This document shows, piece by piece, positions 25,267-34,775 of a DNA stretch of 64,000 nucleotides (position 1 is the first letter of the stretch; every line of letters begins with the position of its first letter). Source of the DNA: Photobacterium obscurum (GTDB lineage Bacteria > Pseudomonadota > Gammaproteobacteria > Enterobacterales > Vibrionaceae); assembly GCF_026191635.1 (NCBI RefSeq), contig NZ_JAKRRW010000020.1:1-64000 (forward strand), in the 5' to 3' direction. The translations under genes and the position numbers were made by a program. The notes below the pieces were generated by a model, which was not told the origin of the DNA, made no database searches, and saw only the letters and a list, made by a program, of their open reading frames with translations.

Positions 25267-27252
25267 ATGCGTCTGGCCGGAAAACTCATCGCAACCTTAT
25301 TAGTATTGCTCGCGCTAAGCCTGACGATATTGATCACCCTTCTTCATACCCAATACGCGACTTCCATTCTGACTCACGTAGTTGACCGTTTCAGCCCATA
25401 CTCACTCAGCACCCCGCACATCAGCTATAGCATCACCGAACCGTGGCGCCTGACGCTGGAGCAGCCCCACATCAGCCTTGAACAACAGACCTTGCTCAAG
25501 GCCGAGCAACTGGAGGTCTGGTTAACACCAACCAAGTTGCTTCAGCCTGGCTGGCATTTTGATACCATCTTAGTTGACGGACTTAGCCTGAGCCCCGCCA
25601 CGCCTTTGCCGACTTTGCCAGCCGTTAGCACCAACCGCCTGGCACTGACCCGGTTCACCCTGCTGAGTCCCGAGCTAGACCTGCGCAACAGCCAGCTCCA
25701 GTTCGACAACTGGCGCAGCCAACCTGCGTCATGGGGGGAGTTTTCCGGAGACTTTCAGCTTGCCGCCGAGCAAGCCCGCTGGCAGCAGGCCACCCTAAAC
25801 AATGTCCTGCTAGACGGGGACCACTATGCCCAACACTGGAAACTGTATGGTTTTTCATTTAACTGGCAACACGCCAACTTCAATGGCCAGGCCGAGTACC
25901 TGAACGCCCCAGCAACAGCGAAGGCATTACGGCTGCACCAACTGACCCTTTCCGGGTTGCAACTGCAAGACGCCTCCCTATTCAACCTGCTACAGGAGCG
26001 CTTCAGCCAGCTAACCCAGCCAGCAGTCAATATAGATATTCGGCGCCTGGATATACTCGACAGCAGTATTGAACTACCAGACTACAGTATTAATAATGCC
26101 AGCCTGTCACTGCAAAACTGGACTTGGCCATCCGATCACTGGCAGCAGCAACAGGCTCACCTGTCGCTCAATGCCGATAATGTCCGTTGGCAGGAAACTG
26201 TCTTTGACGAGCCACTGGTTGAGATCGACTTTTCGCCGCAACAAATCACCATAGAAGGTGCCTCGGCCAAGGTGCTAGAAGGGTATGTTCAGGCCGACGG
26301 CGCATTCACACCCGATATGCTGGCACTCAACCAACTCACCATCAATGGCATCAAGTGGTTTATCCCCGAACAGTGGCCGGCCCAACTGCAGGCTGCGAGC
26401 CGTTATTTCAACGATATCAGCCTGACCAAACTGGATATCAGTTATGCCCAGCTCACCGACTCACATCCCGAGCGGCCATTTCAACTGTCGGGGATCAATG
26501 CCAGCGGGCAAGACTTGGTCCTGAAACGCCGCGGGCGCATCGGATTATGGCAGGGGGAACTGACTGCCAGCGCCGGCTTTGCCAGTGTCAACAGTATCAC
26601 TATGGTAGAGCCCTTTGTCGCGATGCAAAGCCAAGCCGGCCAGTGGCAGTTAAGCCAATTGATCATTCCTTTTCGTAACGGATTGCTGGAAGCCGAAGGG
26701 GCGATAGCACTCAACCGCGACGGACAGCCATGGCAAGTTGAGGTGGCGGCTGACAGTATCCCGACCCCAGTGCTCCGCCAATGGCTGCAACTTCCTCTGC
26801 CAGTCAGCGGGGTGATGGATATTGCCCTGTCAGCACAAGGGCTGGCCCAACACTCAACGAACTTGGCCTACAGCCTCGAAGGGGAATTAACCGCAGGGTT
26901 CCGCCAGCTACAGCTAGACAAGATCACAACGACCCAACTCTGGCAACAATGGAGTCAAGAAAGCGGATTAAGCTTGGCTACCGAGCATACCGGTCACCAC
27001 TCGGGATCTCATAGCCCAATAACCGCCTCGCCGCTGCACATCAGTGCCGATCGTGGTCGGATAACGATTCAGCCCATCTCGTTAAGCGGTGATGATTTTA
27101 GCGCGACGTTGCAAGGGCTGTGGGACTTGGCCAGGCCAGACAGGCAAACCATTCAGCTGAAGGCTAGGCAGGGCTGCCAACAGCTCAACCGGTATTGGAG
27201 CGGCAATCAACAACAGATTTCGCTGTCATCCTGCGACGGAAGCAGCATATAG
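25267..27252 (+). CDS. AsmA-like inner-membrane-anchored protein
   Basis: 661 residues: one N-terminal membrane helix (about 8-26) and a long beta-rich periplasmic part with the repeating amphipathic pattern of AsmA/YhdP-type bridge proteins. Those proteins are thought to move phospholipids between inner and outer membranes or support outer-membrane assembly. The assignment is from overall pattern and N-terminal organisation, so the exact subfamily is uncertain. GGAGGT lies five bases before the ATG, and the preceding palindromic repeat supplies a TATAAT. The 3' end overlaps the convergent madA-like gene by 46 bases. Confidence 0.7.
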   Translation: MRLAGKLIATLLVLLALSLTILITLLHTQYATSILTHVVDRFSPYSLSTPHISYSITEPWRLTLEQPHISLEQQTLLKAEQLEVWLTPTKLLQPGWHFDTILVDGLSLSPATPLPTLPAVSTNRLALTRFTLLSPELDLRNSQLQFDNWRSQPASWGEFSGDFQLAAEQARWQQATLNNVLLDGDHYAQHWKLYGFSFNWQHANFNGQAEYLNAPATAKALRLHQLTLSGLQLQDASLFNLLQERFSQLTQPAVNIDIRRLDILDSSIELPDYSINNASLSLQNWTWPSDHWQQQQAHLSLNADNVRWQETVFDEPLVEIDFSPQQITIEGASAKVLEGYVQADGAFTPDMLALNQLTINGIKWFIPEQWPAQLQAASRYFNDISLTKLDISYAQLTDSHPERPFQLSGINASGQDLVLKRRGRIGLWQGELTASAGFASVNSITMVEPFVAMQSQAGQWQLSQLIIPFRNGLLEAEGAIALNRDGQPWQVEVAADSIPTPVLRQWLQLPLPVSGVMDIALSAQGLAQHSTNLAYSLEGELTAGFRQLQLDKITTTQLWQQWSQESGLSLATEHTGHHSGSHSPITASPLHISADRGRITIQPISLSGDDFSATLQGLWDLARPDRQTIQLKARQGCQQLNRYWSGNQQQISLSSCDGSSI

Positions 27253-28127
27253 GTTCCTGTAAAGGTTGAAGCCAGTTGCTCACCACTATATACACTCACT
27301 TCAACCACCACTCGGCCTTTGCGTCCACTGGCAAGGCGATCCAGATCACCACTGAGCCTTTCTACCGAAGCAACCGCTCGCGGGCGCTCTTTCACCGGCG
27401 CAACATAGCGGATATGACTATCCGCCAACACAATATCCGCCTCTAGCTTACGCTCTTTCAGTAGCATCCAGACAAAGCCCCAGCCAGCCAGCGTCGCCAT
27501 AGTAAAGATACTACCGGCAAACATACTCTCGCTAGGATTAAGGTTGGCATTGATCAGGGCACTGACCTCGAAGCGATAACCGGTATACTGGCTGATCCGG
27601 ACTCCCATTTTTTCACTGATCGGGATCTGGTACTGCCACAGCTCCTGCAGATCCTGGCACCAGTCCGGGTGGCGAACCACTTCGGTCAGTGGGTCCAGAT
27701 GTTTCAGCATTTGCTGGTGCCGTACCGGGCCACGCTCTTCGCTCAGCTCGCCCTGGCTGGCAAAGTCATTGCGCAGGTAAAAAGGGATCGCATCTTCACG
27801 GGCATTACAGACCAGGCGCTTGGCGCCTTCCTGACGCGCCAGTGACTCCAGCGCCATCAGCACCAGCGCCCCCATTCCTTTATGACGGTACTCCGGATGC
27901 ACCGCCATAAAACGGATCTGACCATCGTTATCCGGGGTCATATACAACCGGCCGATGGCGATGGTTTCCCCGCTATCGCTCATGATCATCCGGTGGCAGC
28001 TCAGTTCATCGTAGGCATCTCGTTCAGAGCCCATCGGCATATGCCAAGGTTCCCGCAGCATTCGCCAGCGAAAGTCATAGTATTTTGCCAGTTCTTCGTC
28101 TGTTTGCGGGGTGATCAGTCGAAACAT
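27207..28127 (-). CDS. yiiD: GNAT-hotdog two-domain protein, YiiD/MadA (FabY) family
   Basis: 306 residues. The N-terminal half is a GNAT acyltransferase fold with the acetyl-CoA loop EYRHKGMGALVL. The C-terminal half is the YiiD_C hotdog-fold thioesterase-like domain. In E. coli the homologue has been connected with initiation of fatty acid synthesis (named FabY, and more recently MadA, a malonyl-ACP decarboxylase); I recall this rather than see it. The start ATG at 28127 has GGAGAAGGA upstream. Last gene of the yihY-dtd-yiiD operon, the E. coli order. Its 3' end overlaps the AsmA-like gene on the other strand. Confidence 0.88.
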   Translation of the reverse strand: MFRLITPQTDEELAKYYDFRWRMLREPWHMPMGSERDAYDELSCHRMIMSDSGETIAIGRLYMTPDNDGQIRFMAVHPEYRHKGMGALVLMALESLARQEGAKRLVCNAREDAIPFYLRNDFASQGELSEERGPVRHQQMLKHLDPLTEVVRHPDWCQDLQELWQYQIPISEKMGVRISQYTGYRFEVSALINANLNPSESMFAGSIFTMATLAGWGFVWMLLKERKLEADIVLADSHIRYVAPVKERPRAVASVERLSGDLDRLASGRKGRVVVEVSVYSGEQLASTFTGTYMLLPSQDDSEICC

Positions 28128-28168
28128 GAAATCCTTCTCCAACATTCCTCGGCGGTTATTCTTCGCGC

Positions 28169-28606
28169 CTAAACCTGTAGCCAGAAAGTCACCGGACCAT
28201 CATTGAGCAAGGCAACCTTCATATCGGCAGCAAAAATACCGGTTTCGGTCTTGATCTCTTTGGCCCTACAACTTTCGACAAAATAATCATACATACGTTC
28301 CGCATCGGCGGGCGCAGCACCGGCAGAAAAACTCGGGCGCATACCGCTTTTGGTATCCGCCGCCAGAGTGAACTGGGATACCACCAACACGCTACCACCT
28401 GCCTGCTGAACATTCAGGTTCATTTTGCCGGCGTCATCTTCAAATACACGATAGCCAAGTACCTTATCGCGCAAGCGTTGCGCCTTTGCTTCGTCATCGC
28501 CCTTTTCGACGCCAAGCAGTACCAGCAAGCCTTTGCCAATTGTCCCGGTCACCTGACCTTCTACGGTGACACTGGCTTCGCTTACACGTTGAATAAGAGC
28601 AATCAT
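28169..28606 (-). CDS. dtd: D-aminoacyl-tRNA deacylase
   Basis: Hydrolyses D-amino acids (and glycine) wrongly attached to tRNA. 145 residues, the usual length. It shows the two family motifs: SQFTLAAD (with the catalytic-site Ser-Gln-x-Thr) and GPVTFWLQV, the cross-subunit Gly-Pro motif that rejects L-amino acids. Its ATG overlaps the yihY stop (ATGA), so the genes are coupled. Confidence 0.96.
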   Translation of the reverse strand: MIALIQRVSEASVTVEGQVTGTIGKGLLVLLGVEKGDDEAKAQRLRDKVLGYRVFEDDAGKMNLNVQQAGGSVLVVSQFTLAADTKSGMRPSFSAGAAPADAERMYDYFVESCRAKEIKTETGIFAADMKVALLNDGPVTFWLQV

Positions 28607-29544
28607 TCTTTCCGTTCCTTCAATTCTCGATTTGTACCTTGGGCTTGTTCTTTGGATTGGCCAATCGCTTCTTCTGCATCTGGCTTCTCAGGCTGCCAGT
28701 GTACACGTTCTCTCAAACTGGCGGTAATTTCTGCGCCCAACAAGACAATGCACCAACACAAATAGACCCAGACAAACAGGATCGGGATCACCGCCAGCGC
28801 GCCGTAAATCACCTGGTATGAAGGAAAATTGGTGATATACAGAGCAAACCCTTTTTTGCTCAGCTCAAACAATATACTGGCAATAATGGCCCCCGTCAGG
28901 GCATGGTGAAGACGTACCTTGATATTCGGTACCAGCAAATACAACCCCAGAAAGGCACTGCTTGACATAATCACCGGCAGCCCGCGCAAAGTTTGCTGAA
29001 ACAGACCATGAACCGCCTCACTATCGAGCAGGTTCAGCGAGCCGAGGTATGAACTGACTGCAATACTGGACCCCACCAGCACCGGGCCTAGGGTCAGTAC
29101 CATCCAGTAAATCGAAAACGAGATCACCACACGGCGTTTTGCATGGGCACGAAAAATATAGTTTAGGGATTTATCAATAGACGAAATCAGCATCAACGCC
29201 ACCACAAACAGTGCCGCGACCCCGACAGCAGTCATCCTGCCGGCATTGGCAACAAACTCATTGAGATACTGCTTGACGACCTCGCCTGCCGCCGGCACAA
29301 AGTTCTCAATCACAAAGTTTTGCAACAGTTCGCCAAGCCCGGCAAACACCGGAAACGCCGATAACGCTGACAGCACCACAGTCAGCAAGGGCACCAGTGA
29401 TAGCAATGTGACATATGCCATCGATCCCGCCGTTACTGTTAGGCGGTCATGGCTGATACGCCGCTGAAGGTACTTAACAAACGCAATCCCAGTGAAAAAG
29501 GATTGTCGCCATTGATGCTTGCCCGTTATCTTTTTCTCAGCCAT
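28603..29544 (-). CDS. yihY: YihY/UPF0761 family inner-membrane protein
   Basis: 313 residues with about six membrane helices and a charged C-terminal tail rich in Glu and Lys. The family was once called RNase BN; that assignment is now regarded as wrong for YihY, and its function is unknown. First gene of the yihY-dtd-yiiD operon. The ATG at 29544 has only a weak AAGAA upstream. Confidence 0.9.
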   Translation of the reverse strand: MAEKKITGKHQWRQSFFTGIAFVKYLQRRISHDRLTVTAGSMAYVTLLSLVPLLTVVLSALSAFPVFAGLGELLQNFVIENFVPAAGEVVKQYLNEFVANAGRMTAVGVAALFVVALMLISSIDKSLNYIFRAHAKRRVVISFSIYWMVLTLGPVLVGSSIAVSSYLGSLNLLDSEAVHGLFQQTLRGLPVIMSSSAFLGLYLLVPNIKVRLHHALTGAIIASILFELSKKGFALYITNFPSYQVIYGALAVIPILFVWVYLCWCIVLLGAEITASLRERVHWQPEKPDAEEAIGQSKEQAQGTNRELKERKE

Positions 29545-29649
29545 ATTCTTGTGTTTTATTTATCTGTTTTTATAGTCAAAATAGTTGTTTCAAAGGAAGA
29601 TGACAACAAAACCGCCCCATACAACATTGAATCCAACCAGGAGCCTGTT

Positions 29650-30294
29650 ATGCCTTACCTGCTAATTGCTATGCTCAGCCTCACCCTACTTTCTGGCTGC
29701 CAGAGCGCCTATTATTCTGCCATGGAAACCGTCGGCGTTCACAAACGTGAAATCATGGTCGATCGGGTTGAAGAGGCGACTGAAGCACAGCAAGACGCCC
29801 AGCAGCAGTTCAGCAGTGCCTTAGAAGCACTCAAAGCACTGAACCAGTTCGACGGCGGAGAACTGGAGGCGGCATATAACAACATTAACGATCAGTATGA
29901 AGCCAGTTCCGAGGCGGCAGAGAAAGTCAACAGCCGTATTGCCGCTATCGAAGATGTCGCCGACGCCCTATTTGACGAATGGCAGAACGAACTTTCCCTG
30001 TATACCAGTAACAAGCTCAAGCGTCAGAGCGAACAAAAGCTCAATAACACCAAAGCCTCCTACCGCCGGATGCTCAGTGCCATGCACAGAGCGGAGCAAA
30101 AAATGACCCCGGTACTCAACACACTGCGTGACAATACCCTGTACCTGAAACATAACCTCAATGCCGCCGCTATTGGCTCGCTACAGGGGGAGTTCAACAC
30201 ATTACAACGTGATATTCAGCGTGCAATCGCCGACATGCAGGCTGCAATTGCCGAATCGGAGCGCTTTCTCTCTACACTCAATAATAAAGCCTAA
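29650..30294 (+). CDS. DUF2959 family lipoprotein
   Basis: 214 residues. A short hydrophobic signal ends in the lipobox LSGC (Cys17), so the mature protein is a lipoprotein. The rest is almost entirely helical with heptad-like spacing (for example EEATEAQQDAQQQFSSALEA), probably a coiled coil. Function unknown. The ATG at 29650 has AGGAG six bases upstream; the frame open further upstream is not supported. It diverges from yihY and overlaps the convergent ATPase gene by four bases, with no terminator between them. Confidence 0.85.
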   Translation: MPYLLIAMLSLTLLSGCQSAYYSAMETVGVHKREIMVDRVEEATEAQQDAQQQFSSALEALKALNQFDGGELEAAYNNINDQYEASSEAAEKVNSRIAAIEDVADALFDEWQNELSLYTSNKLKRQSEQKLNNTKASYRRMLSAMHRAEQKMTPVLNTLRDNTLYLKHNLNAAAIGSLQGEFNTLQRDIQRAIADMQAAIAESERFLSTLNNKA

Positions 30295-30821
30295 CCCTGC
30301 TTTAGCCGGGTCAGTATCCAGCTGGCCCGCTCTTCCACGCTACCCCACGGCACCTCTGCCACGCGATAGCCCAGCCCCTGATAGGTCGCAACCAGCTGTT
30401 GGTGGATTTGTTCGGCTTCGGTGAAGCTATGGGGGCGTTCAGCATCCTGAACATAAATATCGCGTTTAGGGGCACAGAAAAAGGCCGTCGGATGATAGCC
30501 TGATGCTGCCTCGAGGTAATGCTCGGGCACCGACTCACCACCAATCGTCAGGTAGGCACAGATATCGCCAATCGCGCGATCGACAAAAGCCGGTATAGTC
30601 CCCTTGCCGGCCTGGCAACGCTGCTCATTCATCATCGTCAGACACAGCTCTGCAAAGCCCGGGAGATCTGTCCAAGGCAAGATACCGCCTGCCAACAGGG
30701 ACTGTTGCTGGATCAGGGTGCGGGACACCTCGGGAAAGACAAGATAGCCTTTTTTCCCCATGGCATTAAGCAACGTGGTTTTCCCGGCTCCCGGACCGCC
30801 AGTAATAATAATAGGTTGCAT
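30291..30821 (-). CDS. AAA_28-type P-loop ATPase/kinase
   Basis: 176 residues with Walker A GGPGAGKTTLL at the extreme N-terminus, a later DRAIGD motif of the kinase-like Asp-Arg type and a C-terminal helix pair. It looks like a small nucleotide or NadR-type kinase fold, often annotated as AAA family ATPase. Substrate unknown. The ATG at 30821 puts the P-loop at residues 8-15, typical for this fold. The ribosome binding site is weak. Confidence 0.75.
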   Translation of the reverse strand: MQPIIITGGPGAGKTTLLNAMGKKGYLVFPEVSRTLIQQQSLLAGGILPWTDLPGFAELCLTMMNEQRCQAGKGTIPAFVDRAIGDICAYLTIGGESVPEHYLEAASGYHPTAFFCAPKRDIYVQDAERPHSFTEAEQIHQQLVATYQGLGYRVAEVPWGSVEERASWILTRLKQG

Positions 30822-30849
30822 GTAGTTATTCTTTATAAATTGTAGGGTA

Positions 30850-30879
30850 ATACCAAAAAGGTAATTAACCGGTTGGTAT
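30850..30879. repeat. Short inverted repeat with ATACCAA / TTGGTAT ends
   Basis: ATACCAA at 30850-30856 and TTGGTAT at 30873-30879 bracket AAAGGTAATTAACCGG, which itself contains the dyad GGTTAATTACC when read on the minus strand. It has the same terminal heptamers as the 25.2 kb element. Confidence 0.6.
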
Positions 30880-30912
30880 AAAAGCGTAAATGGCAAACGC
30901 CAGATACAACAA

Positions 30913-30940
30913 TCCCCCCATGGTAGCACCGATGGGGGGA
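30913..30940 (-). terminator. Hairpin downstream of typA
   Basis: An 8-bp stem (TCCCCCCA / TGGGGGGA) about 25 bases past the typA stop. The following minus-strand bases (TTGTTGT) are only moderately T-rich, so termination efficiency is uncertain. Confidence 0.6.
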
Positions 30941-30965
30941 CTGATTAACGGCAATTAGCTAGCAA

Positions 30966-32795
30966 TTATTTTGCTGTACGGCTTGCACGTTTACGATCGT
31001 TCTCAGTAAGTAGTTTCTTACGGATACGGATGCTTTCTGGCGTTACTTCTACTAGTTCGTCATCATCGATGAACTCTAGCGCCTGCTCTAGCGTGTACTT
31101 GATTGCAGGAGAAAGAACCTGCGCTTCATCAGTACCCGATGCACGAACGTTAGTTAGCTGCTTACCTTTCAGACAGTTAACCGTCAGGTCGTTTGAACGG
31201 TTGTGAATACCGATGATCTGACCTTCGTATACTTCGTCAGCGTGCTCAGCAAACAGACGACCACGCTCCTGCAGGTTGAACAGTGCGTACGTCAGTGCCT
31301 TACCTGTTGCGTTCGAGATTAGCACACCGTTGTTACGCTGGCCGATCTCACCGCCTTTGTGCGGACCGTAGTGGTCAAACGTATGGTAAAGCAGGCCAGA
31401 ACCTGAAGTCAGGGTCATGAACTCTGTCTGGAAGCCGATCAGGCCACGAGAAGGCATCATGAAGTCCATGCGAACACGGCCTTTGCCATCTGGTGCCATA
31501 TCAGTCAGTTCGCCTTTACGCAGACCGATGTTTTCCATGATACCGCCCTGGTGCTCTTCCATAACGTCGATCGTTACAGTTTCGAACGGTTCCATCAGCT
31601 GACCATCTTCTTCTTTGATGATTACTTCTGGGCGCGATACTGCAAGCTCGAAGCCTTCACGGCGCATGTTTTCAATCAGGATAGACAGGTGAAGCTCACC
31701 ACGGCCAGATACGCGGAACTTATCCGGGTCTTCAGTTTCTTCAACACGTAGAGCAACGTTGTGTACCAGCTCTTTCTGAAGACGCTCAAGGATGTTACGT
31801 GAAGTAACGAACTTACCTTCTTTACCTGCAAACGGAGAAGTGTTCACCTGGAAGGTCATAGTTACTGTTGGTTCGTCAACAGATAGCGCAGGCAGCGCTT
31901 CTACTTCGTTAACATCACAGATAGTGTCAGAGATTTTCAGCTCGCCAAGACCGGTGATTGCAATGATGTCGCCCGCCGTCGCTTTTTCGACTTCGTGACG
32001 CTCTAGGCCTAGGTAGCCAAGAACCGTACCAACTTTACCATTACGCTTCTTACCGTCAGCACCAACAATGGTTACCTGCTGGTTTGGCGCGACAGAACCA
32101 CGCGTTACACGCGCAACACCAATTACACCTACGTAAGAGCTGTAGTCTAGCTGCGAGATCTGCATCTGCAGTGCACCGTCAACGTCAACACTTGGCGCTT
32201 CAACGTTTTCTACGATAGCCTGGAACAACGGTTCCATATCTTCGCCAGTCACGCCTTCTTCTTGCGTCGCCCAACCGTTTAGCGCAGATGCGTAAACTAC
32301 TTGGAAGTCCAGCTGTTCGTCAGTTGCACCTAGGTTATCGAACAGATCGAATACTTGATCCATTACCCACTCAGGGCGTGCGCCAGGACGGTCAATCTTG
32401 TTGATAACAACGATTGGCTTCAGGCCGTGTGCGAACGCTTTCTGCGTTACGAAACGCGTTTGCGGCATTGGGCCGTCAACCGCATCAACGATAAGCAGTA
32501 CAGAGTCAACCATCGACATGATACGCTCAACTTCACCACCGAAATCGGCGTGTCCTGGGGTATCTACGATGTTGATGCGGTAATCATTCCAGTTAATCGC
32601 TGTGTTCTTAGCAAGAATGGTGATACCACGCTCTTTTTCGATATCGTTGGAATCCATTACGCGCTCTTCAGCTTCACCGCGCGACTCTAACGTACCAGAC
32701 TGCTGAAGCAGTTTATCAACCAGGGTAGTTTTACCGTGGTCAACGTGAGCAATAATTGCGATATTTCTTAATTTATCGATCTGTGGATTAGACAT
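30966..32795 (-). CDS. typA: Ribosome-associated translational GTPase TypA/BipA
   Basis: Translation-factor GTPase that assists 50S assembly at low temperature and under stress. About 609 residues, the family length. G1 is AHVDHGKTT near residue 16, followed by the switch I region, G3 DTPGHADFGGE and G4 NKIDRPGA, then EF-G-like domains and the BipA-specific C-terminal domain. Two Met codons five codons apart are possible starts; I take the second (32795, MSNPQIDKLRNIAII). Divergent from glnA across about 540 bases, as in E. coli. Confidence 0.96.
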   Translation of the reverse strand: MSNPQIDKLRNIAIIAHVDHGKTTLVDKLLQQSGTLESRGEAEERVMDSNDIEKERGITILAKNTAINWNDYRINIVDTPGHADFGGEVERIMSMVDSVLLIVDAVDGPMPQTRFVTQKAFAHGLKPIVVINKIDRPGARPEWVMDQVFDLFDNLGATDEQLDFQVVYASALNGWATQEEGVTGEDMEPLFQAIVENVEAPSVDVDGALQMQISQLDYSSYVGVIGVARVTRGSVAPNQQVTIVGADGKKRNGKVGTVLGYLGLERHEVEKATAGDIIAITGLGELKISDTICDVNEVEALPALSVDEPTVTMTFQVNTSPFAGKEGKFVTSRNILERLQKELVHNVALRVEETEDPDKFRVSGRGELHLSILIENMRREGFELAVSRPEVIIKEEDGQLMEPFETVTIDVMEEHQGGIMENIGLRKGELTDMAPDGKGRVRMDFMMPSRGLIGFQTEFMTLTSGSGLLYHTFDHYGPHKGGEIGQRNNGVLISNATGKALTYALFNLQERGRLFAEHADEVYEGQIIGIHNRSNDLTVNCLKGKQLTNVRASGTDEAQVLSPAIKYTLEQALEFIDDDELVEVTPESIRIRKKLLTENDRKRASRTAK

Positions 32796-32897
32796 GGATT
32801 TCACATTCACTCAGAACATGCAGCGACCATCGGGTTGCTACTTGGTTAAAAAAACGGCTCATAATCTAACAGATTTTACGCCAAAACCCACGAAATA

Positions 32898-32913
32898 TGT
32901 GATTTATATCACC
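32898..32913. promoter_or_regulatory. CRP binding site between typA and glnA
   Basis: TGTGATTTATATCACC matches the CRP consensus (TGTGA-N6-TCACA) at nine of ten fixed positions and is flanked by A/T-rich sequence. CRP controls the sigma-70 glnA promoter in E. coli, so a similar role is likely here. It is also close enough to regulate typA. Confidence 0.75.
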
Positions 32914-33106
32914 AGCTTTTTTTATTCAGCCCACAAAGTCAGATATCACGGGGCTATTTCCCGTGCCAGAAAACCCCATTTCAGCGTCCTAAAGTACCTA
33001 TTTTAAGCTATGCACTCCGATTTCAGTGAACTGGAGACACGTCATCAGCAACTGGAATAATGCATCACCAGATTGACAATATGCCTACATCCGCTAATAG
33101 TAGAAG

Positions 33107-33173
33107 CGCACCAAAGTTGTGAAACCAGCACCAACTGCACCATTATGGTGCAATCATTCACCACGATGGTGCA
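33107..33173. promoter_or_regulatory. NtrC enhancer sites upstream of glnA
   Basis: Two strong sites: TGCACCATTATGGTGCA at 33136-33152 (perfect 7+3+7 palindrome) and TTCACCACGATGGTGCA at 33157-33173. Their centres are 21 bases apart, two helical turns, as expected for cooperative dimers. A weaker half-conserved copy (CGCACCAAAGTTGTGAA) lies at 33107-33123. Phosphorylated NtrC would bind here and activate the sigma-54 promoter about 60 bases downstream. Confidence 0.92.
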
Positions 33174-33233
33174 TAAAAAGGATTACTCTGCCCCTAAAAC
33201 GCTATAAGTGGTCGATTTTAGGGCTTTAAAAAG

Positions 33234-33250
33234 TTGGCACAGTTTTCGCA
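33234..33250 (+). promoter_or_regulatory. Sigma-54 promoter of glnA
   Basis: TTGGCACAGTTTTCGCA has the -24 GG and -12 GC with the required ten bases between them and the conserved TGGCAC. The transcript would begin near 33261, about 70 bases before the glnA ATG. Confidence 0.92.
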
Positions 33251-33333
33251 AAGATTTCTTTAGCTGAACAACACCCATGTTCAACACTATTTTTGCGGCC
33301 AGTTGCCCAATCTAACACCGGAGGTTACTCAAG

Positions 33334-34743
33334 ATGTCAGTAGAAAACGTACTAGCGCTGATCCAGGAAAACGAAGTTAAGTTTGTTGACCTACGCTTTA
33401 CCGACACCAAAGGTAAAGAGCAGCACATCTCTATCCCAGCCCACCAGATCGATGCTGACTTCTTTGAAGAAGGCAAAATGTTCGATGGTTCTTCGGTTGC
33501 TGGCTGGAAAGGTATTAACGAATCAGACATGGTAATGATGCCTGACGCTGCAAGCGCGGTACTTGACCCATTTACAGAAGACGCCACCCTGAATGTTCGT
33601 TGTGACATCCTGGAACCTGCCACCATGCAAGGTTACGACCGTGACCCACGCTCTATCGCCAAGCGCGCTGAAGAGTTCATGCGTGCAACTGGTATCGCTG
33701 ACACGGTTCTTATTGGCCCTGAGCCAGAGTTCTTCCTGTTCGACGACGTGAAGTTCAGCACTGACATGTCAGGCTCGTTCTTCAAGATTGATGACGTAGA
33801 AGCAGCCTGGAACACAGGTTCAGAGTTCGAAGGCGGTAACAAAGGTCACCGTCCTGGTGTTAAAGGCGGTTACTTCCCTGTTGCACCAGTTGATTCATCG
33901 CAGGACATCCGTTCTGCTATGTGTTTGATCATGGAAGAGATGGGACTGGTTGTTGAAGCACACCACCACGAAGTGGCAACTGCAGGTCAGAACGAGATCG
34001 CGACCCGTTTCAATACCCTAACCACCAAAGCCGATGAGATCCAAATCTACAAGTACGTTGTTCACAACGTTGCCCACGCATTTGGCAAAACAGCTACCTT
34101 CATGCCTAAGCCGCTAGTTGGCGATAACGGTTCGGGTATGCACGTTCACCAATCACTGGCAAAAGACGGTCAGAACCTGTTTGCCGGCGACAAGTACGGC
34201 GGCCTGTCTGAAATGGCACTGTACTACATCGGCGGTATCATCAAGCACGCACGAGCAATCAATGCCTTTGCCAACCCGGCAACGAACTCATACAAACGTC
34301 TGGTTCCAGGCTTTGAAGCACCAGTTATGCTGGCTTACTCTGCGCGTAACCGCTCTGCGTCGATCCGTATCCCTGTGGTACCGAGCCCGAAAGCACGTCG
34401 TATCGAAGTTCGCTTCGGTGACCCTGCCGCTAACCCATATCTGGCATTCGCAGCCATGCTGATGGCTGGCCTTGACGGTATCCAGAACAAGATCCACCCA
34501 GGCGAAGCCATGGATAAGGACCTGTACGATCTGCCAGCAGAAGAAGCCGCTGAAATCCCAACAGTTGCCGAATCTCTACAGGGCGCACTACAGAGCCTTA
34601 ACGAAGACCGTGAGTTCCTAACAGCAGGCGGTGTATTCTCTGATGACTTCATCGACTCGTATATCGACCTGAAATCTCAGGATGTTGAGAAAATCAACAT
34701 GACAACTCACCCACTTGAGTTTGACCTTTACTATTCTGTATAA
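33334..34743 (+). CDS. glnA: Glutamine synthetase, type I
   Basis: ATP-dependent condensation of ammonia with glutamate; a dodecamer in the cytoplasm. 469 residues, identical in length to enterobacterial GlnA. Visible are the beta-grasp MFDGSSVAGWKGI, the metal ligands EPEFFLFD, the histidine of GSGMHVHQS, the ATP loop NRSASIRIP and the adenylylation-site tyrosine in DLYDLPAEE (about residue 398), so activity is probably controlled by GlnE. GGAGG precedes the ATG. Transcription is under NtrC/sigma-54 control from the sites just upstream. Confidence 0.98.
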   Translation: MSVENVLALIQENEVKFVDLRFTDTKGKEQHISIPAHQIDADFFEEGKMFDGSSVAGWKGINESDMVMMPDAASAVLDPFTEDATLNVRCDILEPATMQGYDRDPRSIAKRAEEFMRATGIADTVLIGPEPEFFLFDDVKFSTDMSGSFFKIDDVEAAWNTGSEFEGGNKGHRPGVKGGYFPVAPVDSSQDIRSAMCLIMEEMGLVVEAHHHEVATAGQNEIATRFNTLTTKADEIQIYKYVVHNVAHAFGKTATFMPKPLVGDNGSGMHVHQSLAKDGQNLFAGDKYGGLSEMALYYIGGIIKHARAINAFANPATNSYKRLVPGFEAPVMLAYSARNRSASIRIPVVPSPKARRIEVRFGDPAANPYLAFAAMLMAGLDGIQNKIHPGEAMDKDLYDLPAEEAAEIPTVAESLQGALQSLNEDREFLTAGGVFSDDFIDSYIDLKSQDVEKINMTTHPLEFDLYYSV

Positions 34744-34775
34744 GTAATTAACTCATTACTCAATAGTTAAGATTT

